A stretch of DNA of 64,000 nucleotides from contig CM075101.1 in the NCBI GenBank assembly GCA_037576195.1, positions 12,586,001 through 12,650,000 of the forward strand, given 5' to 3'. Source of the stretch: Phytoseiulus persimilis (Eukaryota > Arthropoda > Arachnida > Mesostigmata > Phytoseiidae). Below, piece by piece: positions 12,801-26,900 of the stretch; position 1 is the first letter of the stretch, and every line of letters starts with the position of its first letter. The position numbers and the translations under genes are program-made. The notes under the pieces are model-generated. The model did not search any database. It saw nothing but the letters and a program-made list of their open reading frames with translations, and had not been told where the DNA came from.

Positions 12801-15000
12801 TCGCGTTCGGACAAATACATACGTACTGAGCCAACTCCGTCCGTCGATGCGGCTGATGTATTCGGTTGTTTGCACCGAACGACGCACGGACAGGCGCGTA
12901 CGGACCAGAGTCGGGGGTGGGCGGAATTGCCGGCTTCGGACATGCAGACGGGCGACCGTTGCGTCGGGTCCCGGAATATTTCAGCCCCGACGTACATCGC
13001 CTTAATGTCGTTCGTAGAGAGCTTTATGACACCCCTGGGAGGGAATCAGTCATTGAGTACTCGAGCACCTCTCCGTATCCTTAATGCATTTGTGGTGCGT
13101 ACATACATCAAAATGAAGGACCGTCGGAGGCCCACGACTGATAAAAATTTCACTATTAGCCACCGTATTAATTGTGGAGGCATCCTCGACGAATTCATTC
13201 CCGAAGAGAGCGCGAAACCAGCAGCGAATCCGGCGCCTGAGAGCAACGGCAGTATATGCCTGCCGGAGGAGTTGGACTGGTGGAAGTCCCGGACTACTGC
13301 ACCTTGTCTGCTCTCAACCGCGACCCAAGTCCAGACCACGTAGGCATTCCTTAATTCGATCCAGGGCAACGTTGAACAAATGTCCGTTGCCTGTGACAGC
13401 GGCAGCTACTCCTGCTTCAGGCTCGACGAGAAGGCCCGAAGGAACACGTCCCTCTCGTCGTCCACCACCACCATCTGCAGTTATCGACAATGCTCTCGCT
13501 CGGTTCGTGCGATTCGCAGGAGCACTGGCGGCGAGATACGTTGGTGAGTGCTTCTGTGTACGGATAGCTAAGCGGCGGCGGCGGCGGCATTGGCATCCGT
13601 GGAGTGTTCGGGAAAAAGAGAGAAGACTGCGCTACTTGTAATATATTTCAGTTTGCTGGAGTCACGTAAGACGCGTTGCGGTGAACAAAACGCTCCAAAG
13701 CCACCGGCGGTCCATTTGTGAATGGAGAAGTTTTGCCAAACTTACCCACGACTCGGAGCCCGCTCGCTCCCACCGACCGACCGAGGTAACTCGAAAGTTG
13801 CGTCGGACGTAGTGGTCCGGAATGGAACAAATGGGCGCCGCGGGTCGAGAACGCCAGGGAGGGAGGAATTCGGAAGTCGCACGGGAAGCGAAAATATTGA
13901 GCGAGCAGGACTGGAAAAATAAATTCGAGTCGCGGAGCGAGCGAGCGCCTCACGACTTAAGCGGCGCCGACTGCGCTTCCGCTCGGTGGCGGCGTCGTTT
14001 CCGTAGCTGCATAGACAATTTACAAGCAATCTCTTGTAAACAGCAAAGAAAAGAGTCATTGGAAACTATGAATAAGTAGTTTGCTGCGCTCTTCCGAATT
14101 CGGTGAGCAATAGAATGGCAGCGGGAGGAAGCTCCGAACTTCAGGAAGCCCCCTGGAAGTCTGTCGGGATACGTGGAGCGAATAATATGCCAACTCACGT
14201 CGTTCCGACTCTTTCTCCTCCTCGCCCTCATCTTCGTCCCTTTTTTTTTGTAGTCGCCCTCCTCGAAACGACGTCGAAAGATGTCGTATCCACTCAACTC
14301 TCTGACTGAGTCAGTCATTCTGTAGTCAGCTTATCGGAACGCTAAATCACACCGGTGCCTTCCGAAGTTTTGTTGGGGCTGCTATCAACTCGGGAAGTAG
14401 CAGAGAGGGAAGAAGATGCATTGCGTCGCGGCTGCCGCCGAGGCATTTCTCGAGAGAGCCGGTCGGGCACATTCCTCCCATGAGATGGAATCTCGTCACA
14501 AAAACAGCTTACGATTCTATTTAGGATCTGCCCAAAATTCGAAACGAAGGAGAAAAGTTTGCTGCGTTCGTAATTTTTTCTTCCTCCGTCCTATCTGCCG
14601 TTCGCAGAAAAGACTCCCGCGTCTAGTCGTTACGAACAGATGCGACCAACACCAACTGGTCGGTCATTTCGAATTCTTTGAGTTCATTTTGCGGCTGCCA
14701 AAAAAGGCTGCTCGGCTCTATTGCTCAGTCGAATCGCTTATTTGGCCGACCTGCCCGGCTGCCTCGTAGCTAAGGAGAGAAAGTTCCGGCGATTTGCGCG
14801 ACAGATTTGGAGAAAAATCGCCGACTGTAACCTTCCTCTGGACCAGCTTAAATCAAGTGACGCAATGAGTGAGGCCTTCGGGGAACGTCGACATCGCGAG
14901 GAATCCTATCCACCAAATACCTCAGCGCGAGGGACCGGAGTAGGCGAGGTCATCGAAGTCCCGTTTAACAGCGCCGCCCTGACGAGCTGATCCTCCGATG
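9801..15000. other. GC-rich stretch with triplet repeats, no supported gene
   Basis: Contains GCC and CGG triplet runs (near 12489 and 13572-13588) and a C-rich tract near 12200-12220. ORFs reach 253 codons (12068-12829) but are Pro/Arg/Ser-rich with no domain, and an antisense ORF covers part of them. Nothing supports an exon. Confidence 0.45.
13572..13588. repeat. (CGG)n triplet repeat
   Basis: About five and a half uninterrupted CGG units. Similar runs occur at 43108-43124 and 44349-44365, all in the CpG-rich blocks. Confidence 0.85.
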
Positions 15001-18000
15001 ACATGTTTGCGAACAGGGAATGGACTCATTTAGGTTATGAGTTATTGCTGTTCTGTTGCGTGAAGGTCAGGGCCTTTCGGCGCGAGGTTCGTCCCGAAGC
15101 AAAGTTTGGCAAGCCAACTCCTGTGATGCGTGGCGCCCTCTGTGTCTCGCCGATGAAACACTATCCCGCTAGTTCCTGCAGCGCTGTTGCGGGACGTCGG
15201 GCGCCATCCGCTGATTCCCCCACCTTACACAGGAGGCCGCGAACTGGAGTATCTCGAGTTTCGCGTTGAGAAAATCGTTTGAAGACGGATTGCTTGTGGC
15301 TGTTGAAGAAGAACTATCCATTTCACAACTCTTGACATCCTCGGAAATCACAATCTCGCTCCGGCCAAACGGTGAATCTGCGACGGAGGTGATGATAAAC
15401 CCGATTTTGAGGCCGAATTTGGCAAATCTCGATGTCAAAGCCGGAAAAAAGAACGCGATCGAAAGATAGTCGGCAACGGAACGTAGCTGCATTAGTATGG
15501 AGTAATAATCGCCGACTCTCGATGAGAACACGAAACCGAATCATGAGCTGGAATGAAAGGGAGCCCGGAATGCTAAAAACGCTGGATCCGGAGCTGCGAG
15601 AGCTTCGGGAAGGTTGGATTCTCTCGGAGCTCGGAAACCTGAGCTGTAGACAGTACGTTCCAGATCGCCCACCGGAGATTAACAGACGGCTCGTGAGCAA
15701 TCCTTTTGTTTTCCCTTCGAAAGAATTTTTATGAGATCCCCTTCGAGTTTGGGATAGGAGCGCCACCTGGCTCACGGGTCGTCGTCAGCGAAAGCTCCGC
15801 TCCTCGTTACTCCTCACACGAGCACCAGATGGCGCAACGTGGATCGTTTTGGGGAATCGAGTGCGCGAAAACCAGACTGACTCCGTGTGCAGGGATGTTT
15901 TCAGCGGAATGGGATACAGTATTCCATTCTGGAGGGAAGCTCTAAAAAGGGTCCTCTCAATGCGTGGGGGTTCTTCGAATCTTTGACAATTTCGGGAACG
16001 GAACAGTCAGCCCCCGATCTCCACGAAAAGTCTCCTCATCGGACAGGAGATCCAGAATACGAGTTCGCCTTCTGTTCGTTGGAGGGGAGTTCCGTGACAG
16101 ACAGCCGGATGAGGATCCGACGACCATGGGAAACCGTCGAGAGACTCAGAATGTACTGCGTGGTCCGCATGGCATTAGGATCGGGTCAACTGTTCCTCGA
16201 TTCCGATCGAGGGAGAGAGGAAGCGGATCACGACTCGGATTCGACGTCCGAAGCCGGCCCGTCTCCCAAGATGTCTGATTCTAGAGATTGTCGTCGCGCA
16301 AGAATTGATCCATTCATCCTCCCTGAGGGCATTGGTCTTTCCCCATCGCCACTCCGTTAACATCGAGGCTCCGATAGGTCGAAAATTGTATGAATGCTGT
16401 CGATGCTGCGAACTTCAGCGTTCTTGAGTCCGAGTCCCGTGCATGACGTTTGCGAGCAACTTTCCCCTTTGACACGATCGTTTGCAGCACGGCTTCCGGA
16501 ACTTTGTTCTCGTTTCAGGAGCCCGAGCGCTACGCCTCCGTTTTTCTCTCCACGTCTCCGGTCGCTCGTTCTCCGATCGCTCTGACATAAATACCTCCGC
16601 TCCGGGCTGGCCGGAGCAAGCTGCCGTGTGATGATCCGGGGGCTCCATCAATCTTCTAATCGCAGCTCGTCGACTACGGTAAACACTGGGGATGGCGCCG
16701 CGACGACAGAATATAAAATCAGCCGAATCGAACCGGCAGGATACGCGGTTGCTCGCTTCCCCGGTGTTGTGTCTTGCACTCTTATCTTGAACCTTCCGTG
16801 CAGAATTCCGCTCAGGGAAGATTTACGAAAATTAGAGAAACTCGTGTGGAGGGCGAAAACGCCTACACTGGACTCGTTTTTGCACGCACATACAATTTAT
16901 AAATTACCTTTCACGGACCCAAGAGCTACCGATGGACCTTCGCGTCGGAATTCGACGCGGTTCGTCATCATTTTCGCCGATCGGATTAAAAATCTCGCCA
17001 GCCCGACAAAGGCCCCGCTAGGTGACTTCCCGAAGGCGTTGAGTTGGTGAACTCTTCGGGGGATCCAAACTCGACAGGGAATCGAATACCAGTGAAGAAG
17101 CTGCCTCTGAGACCTGCTCTCTGCGGCCGAGTACGACTCCGAGGCTCGGGTTCCGGTCCCGACTGTCGAATTCTAGTCTCGGCTCCCGGATCGGCCGTTT
17201 TCGGATCGGGATTCCCGGACGCGGAGCGGAATGCTTCCCGAGCCCAAGCGGGTCAGGATCGCGAGCTCGACTTCGCAAGCAAAGGGCTTCGGAAAACTAA
17301 AGAAAATAAGAGCAGAGGCAACGCGAAAAGCAACGGACGAGCGAGGCGGCTGAGGTTGGAGCTCCTCAGCTCTCTAGTAATTGCATTACTCAAGCACTGC
17401 TCAGTAGCGCTCCTGTGGCGAGGGTGCGGAGCCAGGATCGATGCGAGATGAATGCTCGTATGTCACTCTCGGTCGTCCTCTCGCCGTCATCGTGAAAAGA
17501 CGTTTCACTGTCCATTCATTGAGTCGACCATCAACCCGCCGTTGGACGAGGGGTCATGTCGCCGGCTATTCGAGCGGGAGCGTGCTGGCGCCGCTTCAGA
17601 CTAAAGTTAAATAGAAAGTGAGCAAAAAAAGGAACTTCGCCGGGGTTCCTTGACTCGGTGCTCCTGTCATTGATGGCTCGGTCAAGCTGATTCCTCCAAC
17701 GTCGTGACGTAGACGACGGCGATAAGAGAGGAATCGAGCAGAATGCTGCCAGCTCTCCGCATGCGTTCAGCTCCCTCTAACGACGCCATTCGGTTATGAA
17801 TATGTGGCTCTCATCGAAAGAATACATGCGAGAAGGAAATTTTATAGACCCCGTCGCGTTCGATAAGACCGCTCGATGGTGGAGAGCCAGCCGTCCGTTC
17901 GTCCGACTCATGGGCGAAAGGAGTGTCAGCAAAAGCGCGAATAGATGCAAGGACGCTCTGTTCCTGCGCGACAGAGCCAACACTGCAGCCTGCCGCTAAT

Positions 18001-18734
18001 TACGGATTCGCTTGTTATGGTCACTCTCCTGCTCAGTCGCCCGGCTAGCTGGCGTCCTTATCTGTTCCTCTTGAGGACAACAGCGAAATACCTGTTCACT
18101 GCATAGCCGATCCGTACATTGCCTGCGAACCTCTCTCACTACCGTAGTACATTGTGTACCACGTAGGTCGGACGGCTGATTATCTGCACACATTCAGTCA
18201 GTCAGTCAGAGGGCTGCGAGCGGAACGCCGATCGAGCGAATAGAGGGCACTTCGATCCTTCGGCGACTAATATTTTCAAACCAGCACTTATGTTCCGATC
18301 CGAGAGCGCGTTCCAAACTACACGCAACTTCGCGATTCGATCAGATCCCCGAGGATCCCGCCGGCCTTGTGTCGGAACACGATTGCGTTTGGTCCGAAAA
18401 TCGTGGAAAGTTTCCGAATCAGGAGAAAGCGCGGTAGGAACGCGGCGAGACGAGGTCGACCCCTGGCTCTCTCCTACGCGCCATATCGCCAACACCCCAA
18501 GGCGGGTTACGAACGCGCCAGACCCGTCGGCCGACTCACTTACACCGAACTGACGCCATTATACGTTTTCTCGCCATATTCGCAGCATGGGACAGCGGAG
18601 AAGGCGAACGAAGTAGTCAGAACTCGCTCCTCTTCTTTCCTCTGAGCACGACACACAGTGGAAGCGGGAATCGATCATCGGAAAAAGCGGTTTCGGACTG
18701 CCTCGAACAGATATCATAAGTGGGTTATGGCTCT

Positions 18735-18748
18735 GGGGGGGGGGGGGG
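18735..18748. repeat. Homopolymer G14 followed by an AG tract
   Basis: Fourteen consecutive G, then agagagagaggg. The purine-only strand extends for about 25 bases, which can form triplex or quadruplex-type structures. Confidence 0.95.
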
Positions 18749-21559
18749 AGAGAGAGAGGGATCAAGGTGGAGGAGGAATGCGGCGAGAGTCGTATCGAGC
18801 TGCGGTGCTGTGATGCACGTTTCGCTGGTTCGTATTCGTCGCTCTCAGTGGGTCAACCATCCGGTGGATTCGTTCCACCCCGAACTTCTTTCATGATGTA
18901 GAGTCGGGGTACCTCGACACACGAACTCAGTGATTCCTCATGTTCGCGTGCCTGATTCTATAATCGAGAGATATTTTCCGCCGTCTCACGAATGAAACTC
19001 CGTCAGTCGCTTCATACACTCGGTCAGTTCTGAATACGCAACCGCTCTCGAGTGTTTTCTGTTCTTCGGAGGAAACGATCGAGAGAAAACCGTGGGCCGG
19101 TGATAAGATAAGCGTTCCATCACGCCGAAGTTATTTTAGAGAGCGAGAACGAGCCAATTTCGTGTCGAGTCGAACATCTCCAACGCCACAATTGGTTTCG
19201 ATCGGTTGGGAGACGCAAAAACATCACGCGTGAGCACCACTTTGAATCATTTACGTCAATAATTGTAGATGTCGTCGACTCTCGCTGCGGCGGCGCTAAG
19301 TTGGCGTGAAATGTGAGCTAGGCTCGGAAAATGAGCTCCGACCATAATCAGTCGCCGTCAGGGAGACAAGCCACTTAGCAGAGGCCTAATTAGCAGCTGC
19401 CGGCTACGGGATCACCCGGATGGACGAAGGTAAAGACGCGTATCTCCCCCGAACAATGATACTCCGATGTGTTTGCACTGCGTTGTTCTCTCGATGGGTG
19501 TAACGCCGCAGCCCAGAGCGAACGCAGGAGAAAAATCGTCCTCTCGGGAAGAAATTCGCCTCATTCCCCGAATTCCGACCGTCCGGGGAGCCAGAGTCCC
19601 TCGACTGGCTCCAGGAAATCCGACTTCAATTTTCTCCCCAACCCGATAGGTTCACGGGGCGTGAATTCGACCCCGTGGACAAGAAGTAATAAGATAGTGA
19701 TTAAAAACGATGTTAATCAACTTCTCTGTCCAACTTCAGCAACGACCGCTACGGCTACCGCTGTGCGACCGACTGCGGAACCCTCGTTCGACAACAACGG
19801 GGAACGCGAAACGTTTCTCGGTGGGATGGAAACGGAAAACTGAATGCTTTTCATGGCGTGGGGAGATGCAGGCATTGATCACCGCGAAATCGGATTGTGG
19901 CGGTGGCGGCGAGGCCCTCACCCGACCACCAAATCCCCGAAGCGAGGCTAAATAGATCAACGACCGAAACGGAGGATACACGGAGACGACACTCAATCAA
20001 CGATTGTGCCGAAGAGCTCTGGAGATCTAAGAAGCACGAGATATCGCTACTGAGCGCGATCAATCTGAGCACAGTGCCCCATTGCCGACTCCAAATACTT
20101 CGCATCGTCCATATCTTCTCGAGTAACGACCGCTGGTTGATGGCCCGACATACGAAGGAGGAGCGATCCCTTCGGGTCCCAATAAATATTAGCGCGATGG
20201 AATAAACGCACACGAACTTCGGGCTCCTCGCAACGCACGGCTCCGTTGGCACGCTCATCCGGCAGAGCTCCTGGAGGCGCAGCGGCTGGCGCGGGATCGA
20301 GAATCATCCTCTTCTATCTACATTTTCAATTTCATCGAATCCGACGGCAGGAAGCGCGATTCCGAGAAGGGTTGGTTCTTCATAGGCGCGACGTGCGCAC
20401 TAGCAGTGACGGACCGGCGGCAGCGCTACTCCCTTGGGTAATAGAAATCGACTCACCGGCCCTGCAGGTCAAAACGAGCGACGACCAGACGAGCTGGTGA
20501 TGACCAGCCAGTCATCGACGCCTCCCCCCTCTTTTCTTCTCCGTCGCCGCTGCTGCCATCAGCCGACTTCCTTCCACATGTGAGAGGGATGGAAAACGCG
20601 CCAGGGCCCCTATCTCGCCAGCTTTGCAAGTGTGAGGCGCCGAATTCTTCCCGTCCGCGCGTCTGTCTTCCTCCCCCCGATCCGGACCCGGGTCCGAGAT
20701 CGGCTGAATTGGCTCTGAGTGGAGTGTTTTTGCTCGAAGCTATTTTGATGATGGTCTGTTTGGGGACGCTCGGGAATCCGACGAGATTCCTGCTTGAGAA
20801 TCTGTCGGCGTCTCCGTGGGCGTTCCTCTGCGTCCCCGATGTTTCTCTGCAGGACGTTCACGCGAGAATGGAATGGTACCGAGATCGTATCCGACCTGTT
20901 CTCGGAAGGACCGTTTCATCCCGAAGGGAGTGCCTTTTCGGAACGAAATACCAACTTGGAGCGTCCGCGCGAACGACCCTCCTCGATCACATCTTTCAGG
21001 TCAGCGGATACGTCAGGATGTGTTTAGCACATTTGGCTCATTTGGAACATTTGGAGAGAAGTCGGCATCGTCTCCCATTCCACCGAAACCGCGCTATCCA
21101 CTGTCAAGAGATAATATTTCTCCCTGCCGCCATAAAGCAGCCGTCGTTCGCTCCCGAACGAGAAAAAGAGAATCGCGCGCTCGGACGTTTTTTCTTGTTT
21201 TGCTTTTTTTTTCGTCTGCACTTTTTCATCTCTGCGCTATCTCTCTTCGGTGCTGTTACTTTCTGTTAGCCTATCGCTGGTCGGCCTGTCGTCGGTTTTC
21301 ACACTTTGTTCTCTGTTGCTGTTGCGCTTCGGAACGGGTGGCAAGTAGTTAGTACTGCTTTTCTTCCCTGTCCTACTAAGCTCCGTCTTTTCTGTTGGTT
21401 TCGTCTCCTGCTCCCGCCTCTGCGGCCGCCTCGACAAATATCGCCGCAACAGCTACAAGCCAGTACTACTGTTCCACTGGTTGCAGCAGAAGTCGCGGCA
21501 GTAGTTCAGCGGAGAACTGTGGCTGTCTTTGACAGTCGTCGTCCAGATAGGAGGATATA

Positions 21560-21572
21560 GGGGGGGGGGGGG
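21560..21572. repeat. Homopolymer G13
   Basis: Thirteen consecutive G after aggatata, followed by ttcgtctggggg. Confidence 0.95.
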
Positions 21573-24500
21573 TTCGTCTGGGGGATGGTCGCAAATTTTT
21601 CTCCTTCTACTCTACCGAAGAGGCTGTTTCGCGGGAAATCCATTATTTTTCGTTGCGTTTGGCACTCTCCACCCGTTGGCGCGTCGCACGGCTTTTCCAG
21701 ACGAGAACTATATTTAGGATTCGCCATCTGAACAGAGTCCCATCCGCAATTTGCTCTCCGTTAATGTGGACTCAAATAAATAACGCCTTTCGCTATGATG
21801 CAACGCTGTCGAGAACACTGAGCACCATCTCAGCCTTCGTCCGCATTCTCGATGTCGCACGCAGCGACGGTGATCCAGGTCGGAGTTGGTGTGTTGAAGT
21901 GGTCGCCTATGGGGTAATTTGAACAATCTCCCGATCGAAGGCATCATACGGGAAATTATGGAGATCTCGAGAAGTTTTTTGATGGCCAGCCCTCAATTAC
22001 TCGGCACCGTTGGGCCCTTCTATACCCCGCCAGATCGAAGGAGAATTCTGCATCGAATGCATTCCTCGTATCACGGAAAATTAAGTCCCTTCCTTCAGCT
22101 CGAGGCATGACCTTAACTTAATATTCAGCCGCAGCAGAAACGAGGCTGTGACTCCAATCTATCATCCCCAATCATCAATTTATTCCCCGCGGACAGGAGT
22201 ACCATCATTAGAGCCTTCGGGCACGACGAAGAGCGTGACGACGAACAGTGGGACCAACGACTGAAATAGGTGGGAAAATAGTTCCTTTGTTCTTTTTTCA
22301 ACCCTTTGGACCACGTGAGAGTGCAGCTGATGCGTTCGGATGTGGAATGCGGGTCGAAAAGCCTCTCGGGGAAGGGGTCGTTCATCTTGCGGCCGCTCGG
22401 CCTGTATCTCCTAGGAGTTACTGACGGAGTTCTTGAGACGCTGAATGATGTGGAGGGCATATAGGTTCCAGCAGCGTTTGGCGGCGACCCCCGTTAACGC
22501 GCCTTGAACTGAGCATCAAGTCCCGATTCGAGAACTGGTGTGCACTTGCGGATATGGAGCTTCGCGAACCAGGGATCCGGACGCTGGTGTCAGACCCTGA
22601 TAGCGTCGGATGCGACATCATACCTGCAGGGGCGAGCAAACTCTGCAGGCTCTGGTTTTCCCGAAAATTCACATCGTTGAATCCGTTGTTTCCATTCCAC
22701 ATTCTCTATACTGAATGTTCGCTCGATGTTCGTCAGTTAGAGACCTGGAAGTACCGCCCGCACTGACCCGCCTCTCGAGTTCGCCGACAGCGGAGCAGAT
22801 AGCAGAATCGCTGTTAGCTGCGAACTGGAGTTCACGGGACCGTCGTTGCTAAACTAGAACAGGCTACGCGGCGGGAAGTCGCGCGAAACCTTCTACGAGC
22901 TTCTGCTGCGCATCCAAGTGTTTATGAACACTGCTCTGTTCCATCTCGTTCACTCGGCACGTTTTTCTGCTCGCGGGACTTTACTTCGCGCTGAAAGATA
23001 ACAACAATCAAGTAATACCGTTTGTGCTCTTCAAGGCTGTTGTGCTCCGCTTCATGCATGCGTCTCGAGTTTGTGTAACAAAGCGGAGCTCCAGCGGGCG
23101 GTACGGATCCGCTCGCGAGAATGCAGATCCGACGAAAGTTTGCACGAGACAGAGCGTCGGCGTTCCCCACAACAACAACAACTGGAATGACGACAACAAG
23201 TGACAAGGTAAACGGGGCCAAGAATTTTTTGCTCTGCGGCACGCGGGAGCGACAATATCGCAAGTGGGCTCGGACGACTATTGGCCCTATCGGACGGAAC
23301 GGGTTCGTGGAAAGGAAAAAAAGAAGAGATTTGTCTCCGCGCTATTTTGAGGCGGGCTCGACTTCTCGGACTAGAATCCCCACCCTTTCTGTCAGTCTGC
23401 TCTTCAGAGACGGCCTTATGCAATTTAATCAAAACGGAGAAAAGGACGATACCAGCTCAACACACATTTGTCATCGGTTGCCTTCTTGCCTTCTACCGAA
23501 CAGTCGGCCGTCCTGCGCGCCTGGGGTTCCACTCTGGATCGCCAATATCCTTTCTTGAGGCGACGGGAATGTGCCTCACGGCGGAAGATACGAAAAATAG
23601 AGTCAAAAACGAAAAAAAATAATAACACGGGTTCGAGCGACACAAAAATCAACGGCGCTCCCTGCAATGGTTCCTGCAGCCTCGTGTAAGAGGAATACAG
23701 TTATTGCTCGGAGCTCCATTTGAAGGAGATGAAGCGTGTCGATGGGCCCGGATTCCGAAAGATTTCGAATATCTTGAAGATTCAGCTCGAATGTCTCCAA
23801 ATGTCTTTCGCGATTCCTCGATCTTTTGAGCACGCCGCGAAATCAATACTTCAGCCCTCGGCACAAAAACCGGGAGAGAAGAACAAAACATCAGTACGCG
23901 CCTCCGATCATGAAGATGATGATCAAACTGATGATGGTGAGGGTGGTCGCGGTTCGCGCTAGTGGCTAAGATGTGGCTAGCACCATCGACAGCGAGAAAA
24001 AATGAGGAGGCTCCCGCCCCCCGCTGTCACAAATGGATTCGGCAGTGGAGGAAGCACCGTCAGTGCCACGACCACCGCCGCCAGCACTGCGGACACTTAA
24101 TATGGCCTTAAGTAATGGAACGAAGGCGTATCACCTGGGGATCAATCTCTGTCGAGTGATTCTCATGCAAACACGATGTATCGAGCGGTTTCTCTCGAAC
24201 AGCTAATAATCATAGCGCTATCGATTTCGAATGTGTTTGTTTGCTGTGTCGGTGGTCGTCGGCACAAAGGTGCTCGATCGACGGCTCGGTCAGTTGTCTT
24301 TTGTTCCTACGGCCCGAGCCGCAACTGGGGCATGTTCGCTCAGTTCATCGGTGTGTATCGCACTCTCATGTAAAGTCACATCACTCGGATCGACACGTGG
24401 ATTTCCGTCGCTGCTCACGTAATTCTTCCCGCACTTCATTCCGATGAAGTTCAGCCAGTCGGGAAGGAATTTTGATTAACGCTCCGATTGCGCAATTGAG

Positions 24501-26900
24501 CGTCATGGGAATGAAAGCTGCCGGCGGCTCTCGCGATCCTCCGAACTCCCGGCCGAATTGCGTCCGCGTGCTTCAACTGAAAAACTCGGGAGGAAATCGG
24601 CCGCAGAGGAGACCGTGAAAGTTCGCTGACTTAGTGACATGAGATCTGTTCACCAGTCTGTCCAGCCCGCTCGAGAGTCGGCTGACCGACTTGGAGAAAC
24701 CATCTTTTCAGCTTCTTTTGGGAACAGTTCTCGGGGGTCTCATAACTCCAGCAGGATTCGCGGCCTCGGGGAGTTCCTTTGTAGGAGCAGTCCCCGGAGG
24801 GACTTGAGAGTGTGAGCGTTGAAGTCTATTCAATCCACAAGACCTCCACCTAGTCTGTGCACTCATCAAAATTCCTAACAGGACTGGATTAGGCCAATAG
24901 TCGAAGAATCGCTGGCGAGGTCGAGGCGGTGCCCGCTCTCGGAGAATGTGGGCTCAAATTCTCAGACCTGTCGATAAACAGTTTGTGTTCAGAGGAGCTT
25001 TTCAGGCTCTAACCTTGGCTAAGTTCGGTTCATTCCTGTATGGTCAACCTGTCTCACGCGGGCCTGGTGGAATCAGCGGGGAATCACTGCTCCCGGAGCT
25101 GGACCGCGCTCGATTTCCCTTTGCTCGGGAAAAAGAAGCGTCGGGGACAAAATAACGAGCCGTATGGCTGGATCGGGGTCGTTGTTTGTTTGTATCTTCT
25201 CTCCTTCCATCGGAGAACGGAGCTTTGTGGTGCGTCGCTTCCATCCAAACACTCGACAGGAATCAGGAAAACCTCGAGCAGGATCAATCGAAACAAGAGC
25301 TCGGTTTTCCTCCACCACGATTTTCTCAGGAACAAGAACCCTGTCTGTTGCGGAGTCTCTAACCAGGACACGACTCTTGGAGCGGAGGTCTGAGAAGCTT
25401 CAAATCCGTACATGGAGAGCTCGCTGGCTCGCGAAGCTGAGTACGTCGTCTTCGAGTCTGCGAACGTTCGCAGAGGCTTGCCGGGCGGGGCCGTTTCTCG
25501 GATGCGACGCAATATGGGGTTCGCGGCAGGCTTTTTGTGTCGGGGCAGTCCATTCCAGCCGAAATATCCACCCGTCTATGTGACAGTCTTGCTAATGAGT
25601 ACCGCACTCCACGTAGACAAAGTTTTCGGCGAATCCATTCATATCGATGATTCCACCTGTGTACTCCTACTTATCAGATACCCAGACATCTAGTGGGCAG
25701 CGTATCTTTAGCAGCTTCATTAGGCCAGAAGCATCGAAAAGGCTCGTTCGCGGACCGGGTTCAAAGTGGCGCAATCAGAGTGAAACAATTTTTTCTCCGT
25801 TTGTTCTCGCGTCCCTCCTCCTGACCGGATATTTTTCGTTTACAACCAAGGAGCTGGGAACGCGGGGCCGATGCGCACGATCCCGAGTTATCTCTCGTCT
25901 GCAACTGACTCTCCGACACCCCCTTGGAGCGCGACTCGAGTTCATTCGCTCATTCATCTCTCTGCGTTCACGCTAGAGCTCGCGTCGTGCCAAGCTCAAA
26001 AGGGCAGTGTATGACCGGCGCTTTGGACTTGGCTTATGAGTGCTCCTGTGCATGTGTGTATTAGTCTCTCAGTCGTTGTTGTTGCTGCAGCTGCCGTCGT
26101 TCTCGTTGTTGTCCTTGTCGAGACCAGGCCTGAGGGGATATTCAACGAGAAATGAGAAAAACGCAGGCTTGGCAGACGCAGAGAGGCAAACACAGCTTTC
26201 TCCCTCTAAACTAACAGGCCAACGGATTCTGCGAGCGGAAAAATGCTGACTAATACGCACAGTCACACAAGTTCCCGCACGTTGTGTGTTATCTTTCCGA
26301 AAACTATTGGTTACAATGAATCATTATGGCTCGTCAGAAGTTTTGAGGTCGTGGATGATAGTTACTCTCATCTACGAGTGCAGATAAATGGGTTCCAGCG
26401 CGCCTCGCCGAACTCAGGGAGTCCGTGGCTTGATCCTTGATCTTGCGATGGAAACGTCAGCGGAGGAAATCTCGTGTCCCAGTGCAGTTCGATACTTCTT
26501 TCGAGGCAATGATACAGAGAGAGAATAACCCTCCCGAAACTGGCCCGAATCCGCAGGGGTCGAGGGCGGAGGTTCAAGTCCACATTCTCACGTTCCTCGA
26601 TAACACGAAGACCCTGAGGCGAAGCTGTGACAGATTTGTTGATTCGGAAACGTTGAGCTCAACCGTGACTCGGCGAGAAATAGGAAACCGTTTCTGCTGG
26701 CAGACCCCATCAGCACGCGAATGCATCTAGATGGCAGGAAGGAGCAAAAACCCTCTCAACGAGGAACACTTGTTCTTAATTCCACCCGGGATCTCTGTTC
26801 TGCCCGTCTTGGGTGAAGTTCATGCGAGCAACTCCAACGGGGAACTTTTCTGCGCGTGATCTCGTTCTGATCAACGGCGCCAATGTCCTCTGACCTCACG

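Larger units (their letters stand above)
15001..26900. other. Mixed-composition stretch, no supported gene
   Basis: Six-frame reading shows only ORFs below about 180 codons plus one of 229 (20580-21269), none with a recognisable domain. Between 18.77 and 19.47 kb even chance ORFs of 60 codons are absent. Short AAC/GTT triplet tracts occur near 23166 and 26080; the latter yields a 39-codon ORF (26036-26155) with a Val/Ala/Leu membrane-like stretch that probably just reflects the repeat. Two long G runs are listed separately. Confidence 0.4.

Noticed and set aside
12068..12829. 253-codon ORF on the + strand
   Set aside because: Pro/Arg/Ser-rich, crosses C-rich and triplet tracts, overlapped by antisense ORFs, no recognisable motif.
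26036..26155. 39-codon micro-ORF with a Val/Ala/Leu membrane stretch
   Set aside because: The hydrophobic run comes from a GTT/GCT triplet repeat; no independent support.
26500..26590. Possible tRNA gene suggested by ggttcaagtcc (a B-box match)
   Set aside because: The nearest A-box-like sequence is only about 31 bases upstream, too close, and no acceptor or anticodon stem can be formed.
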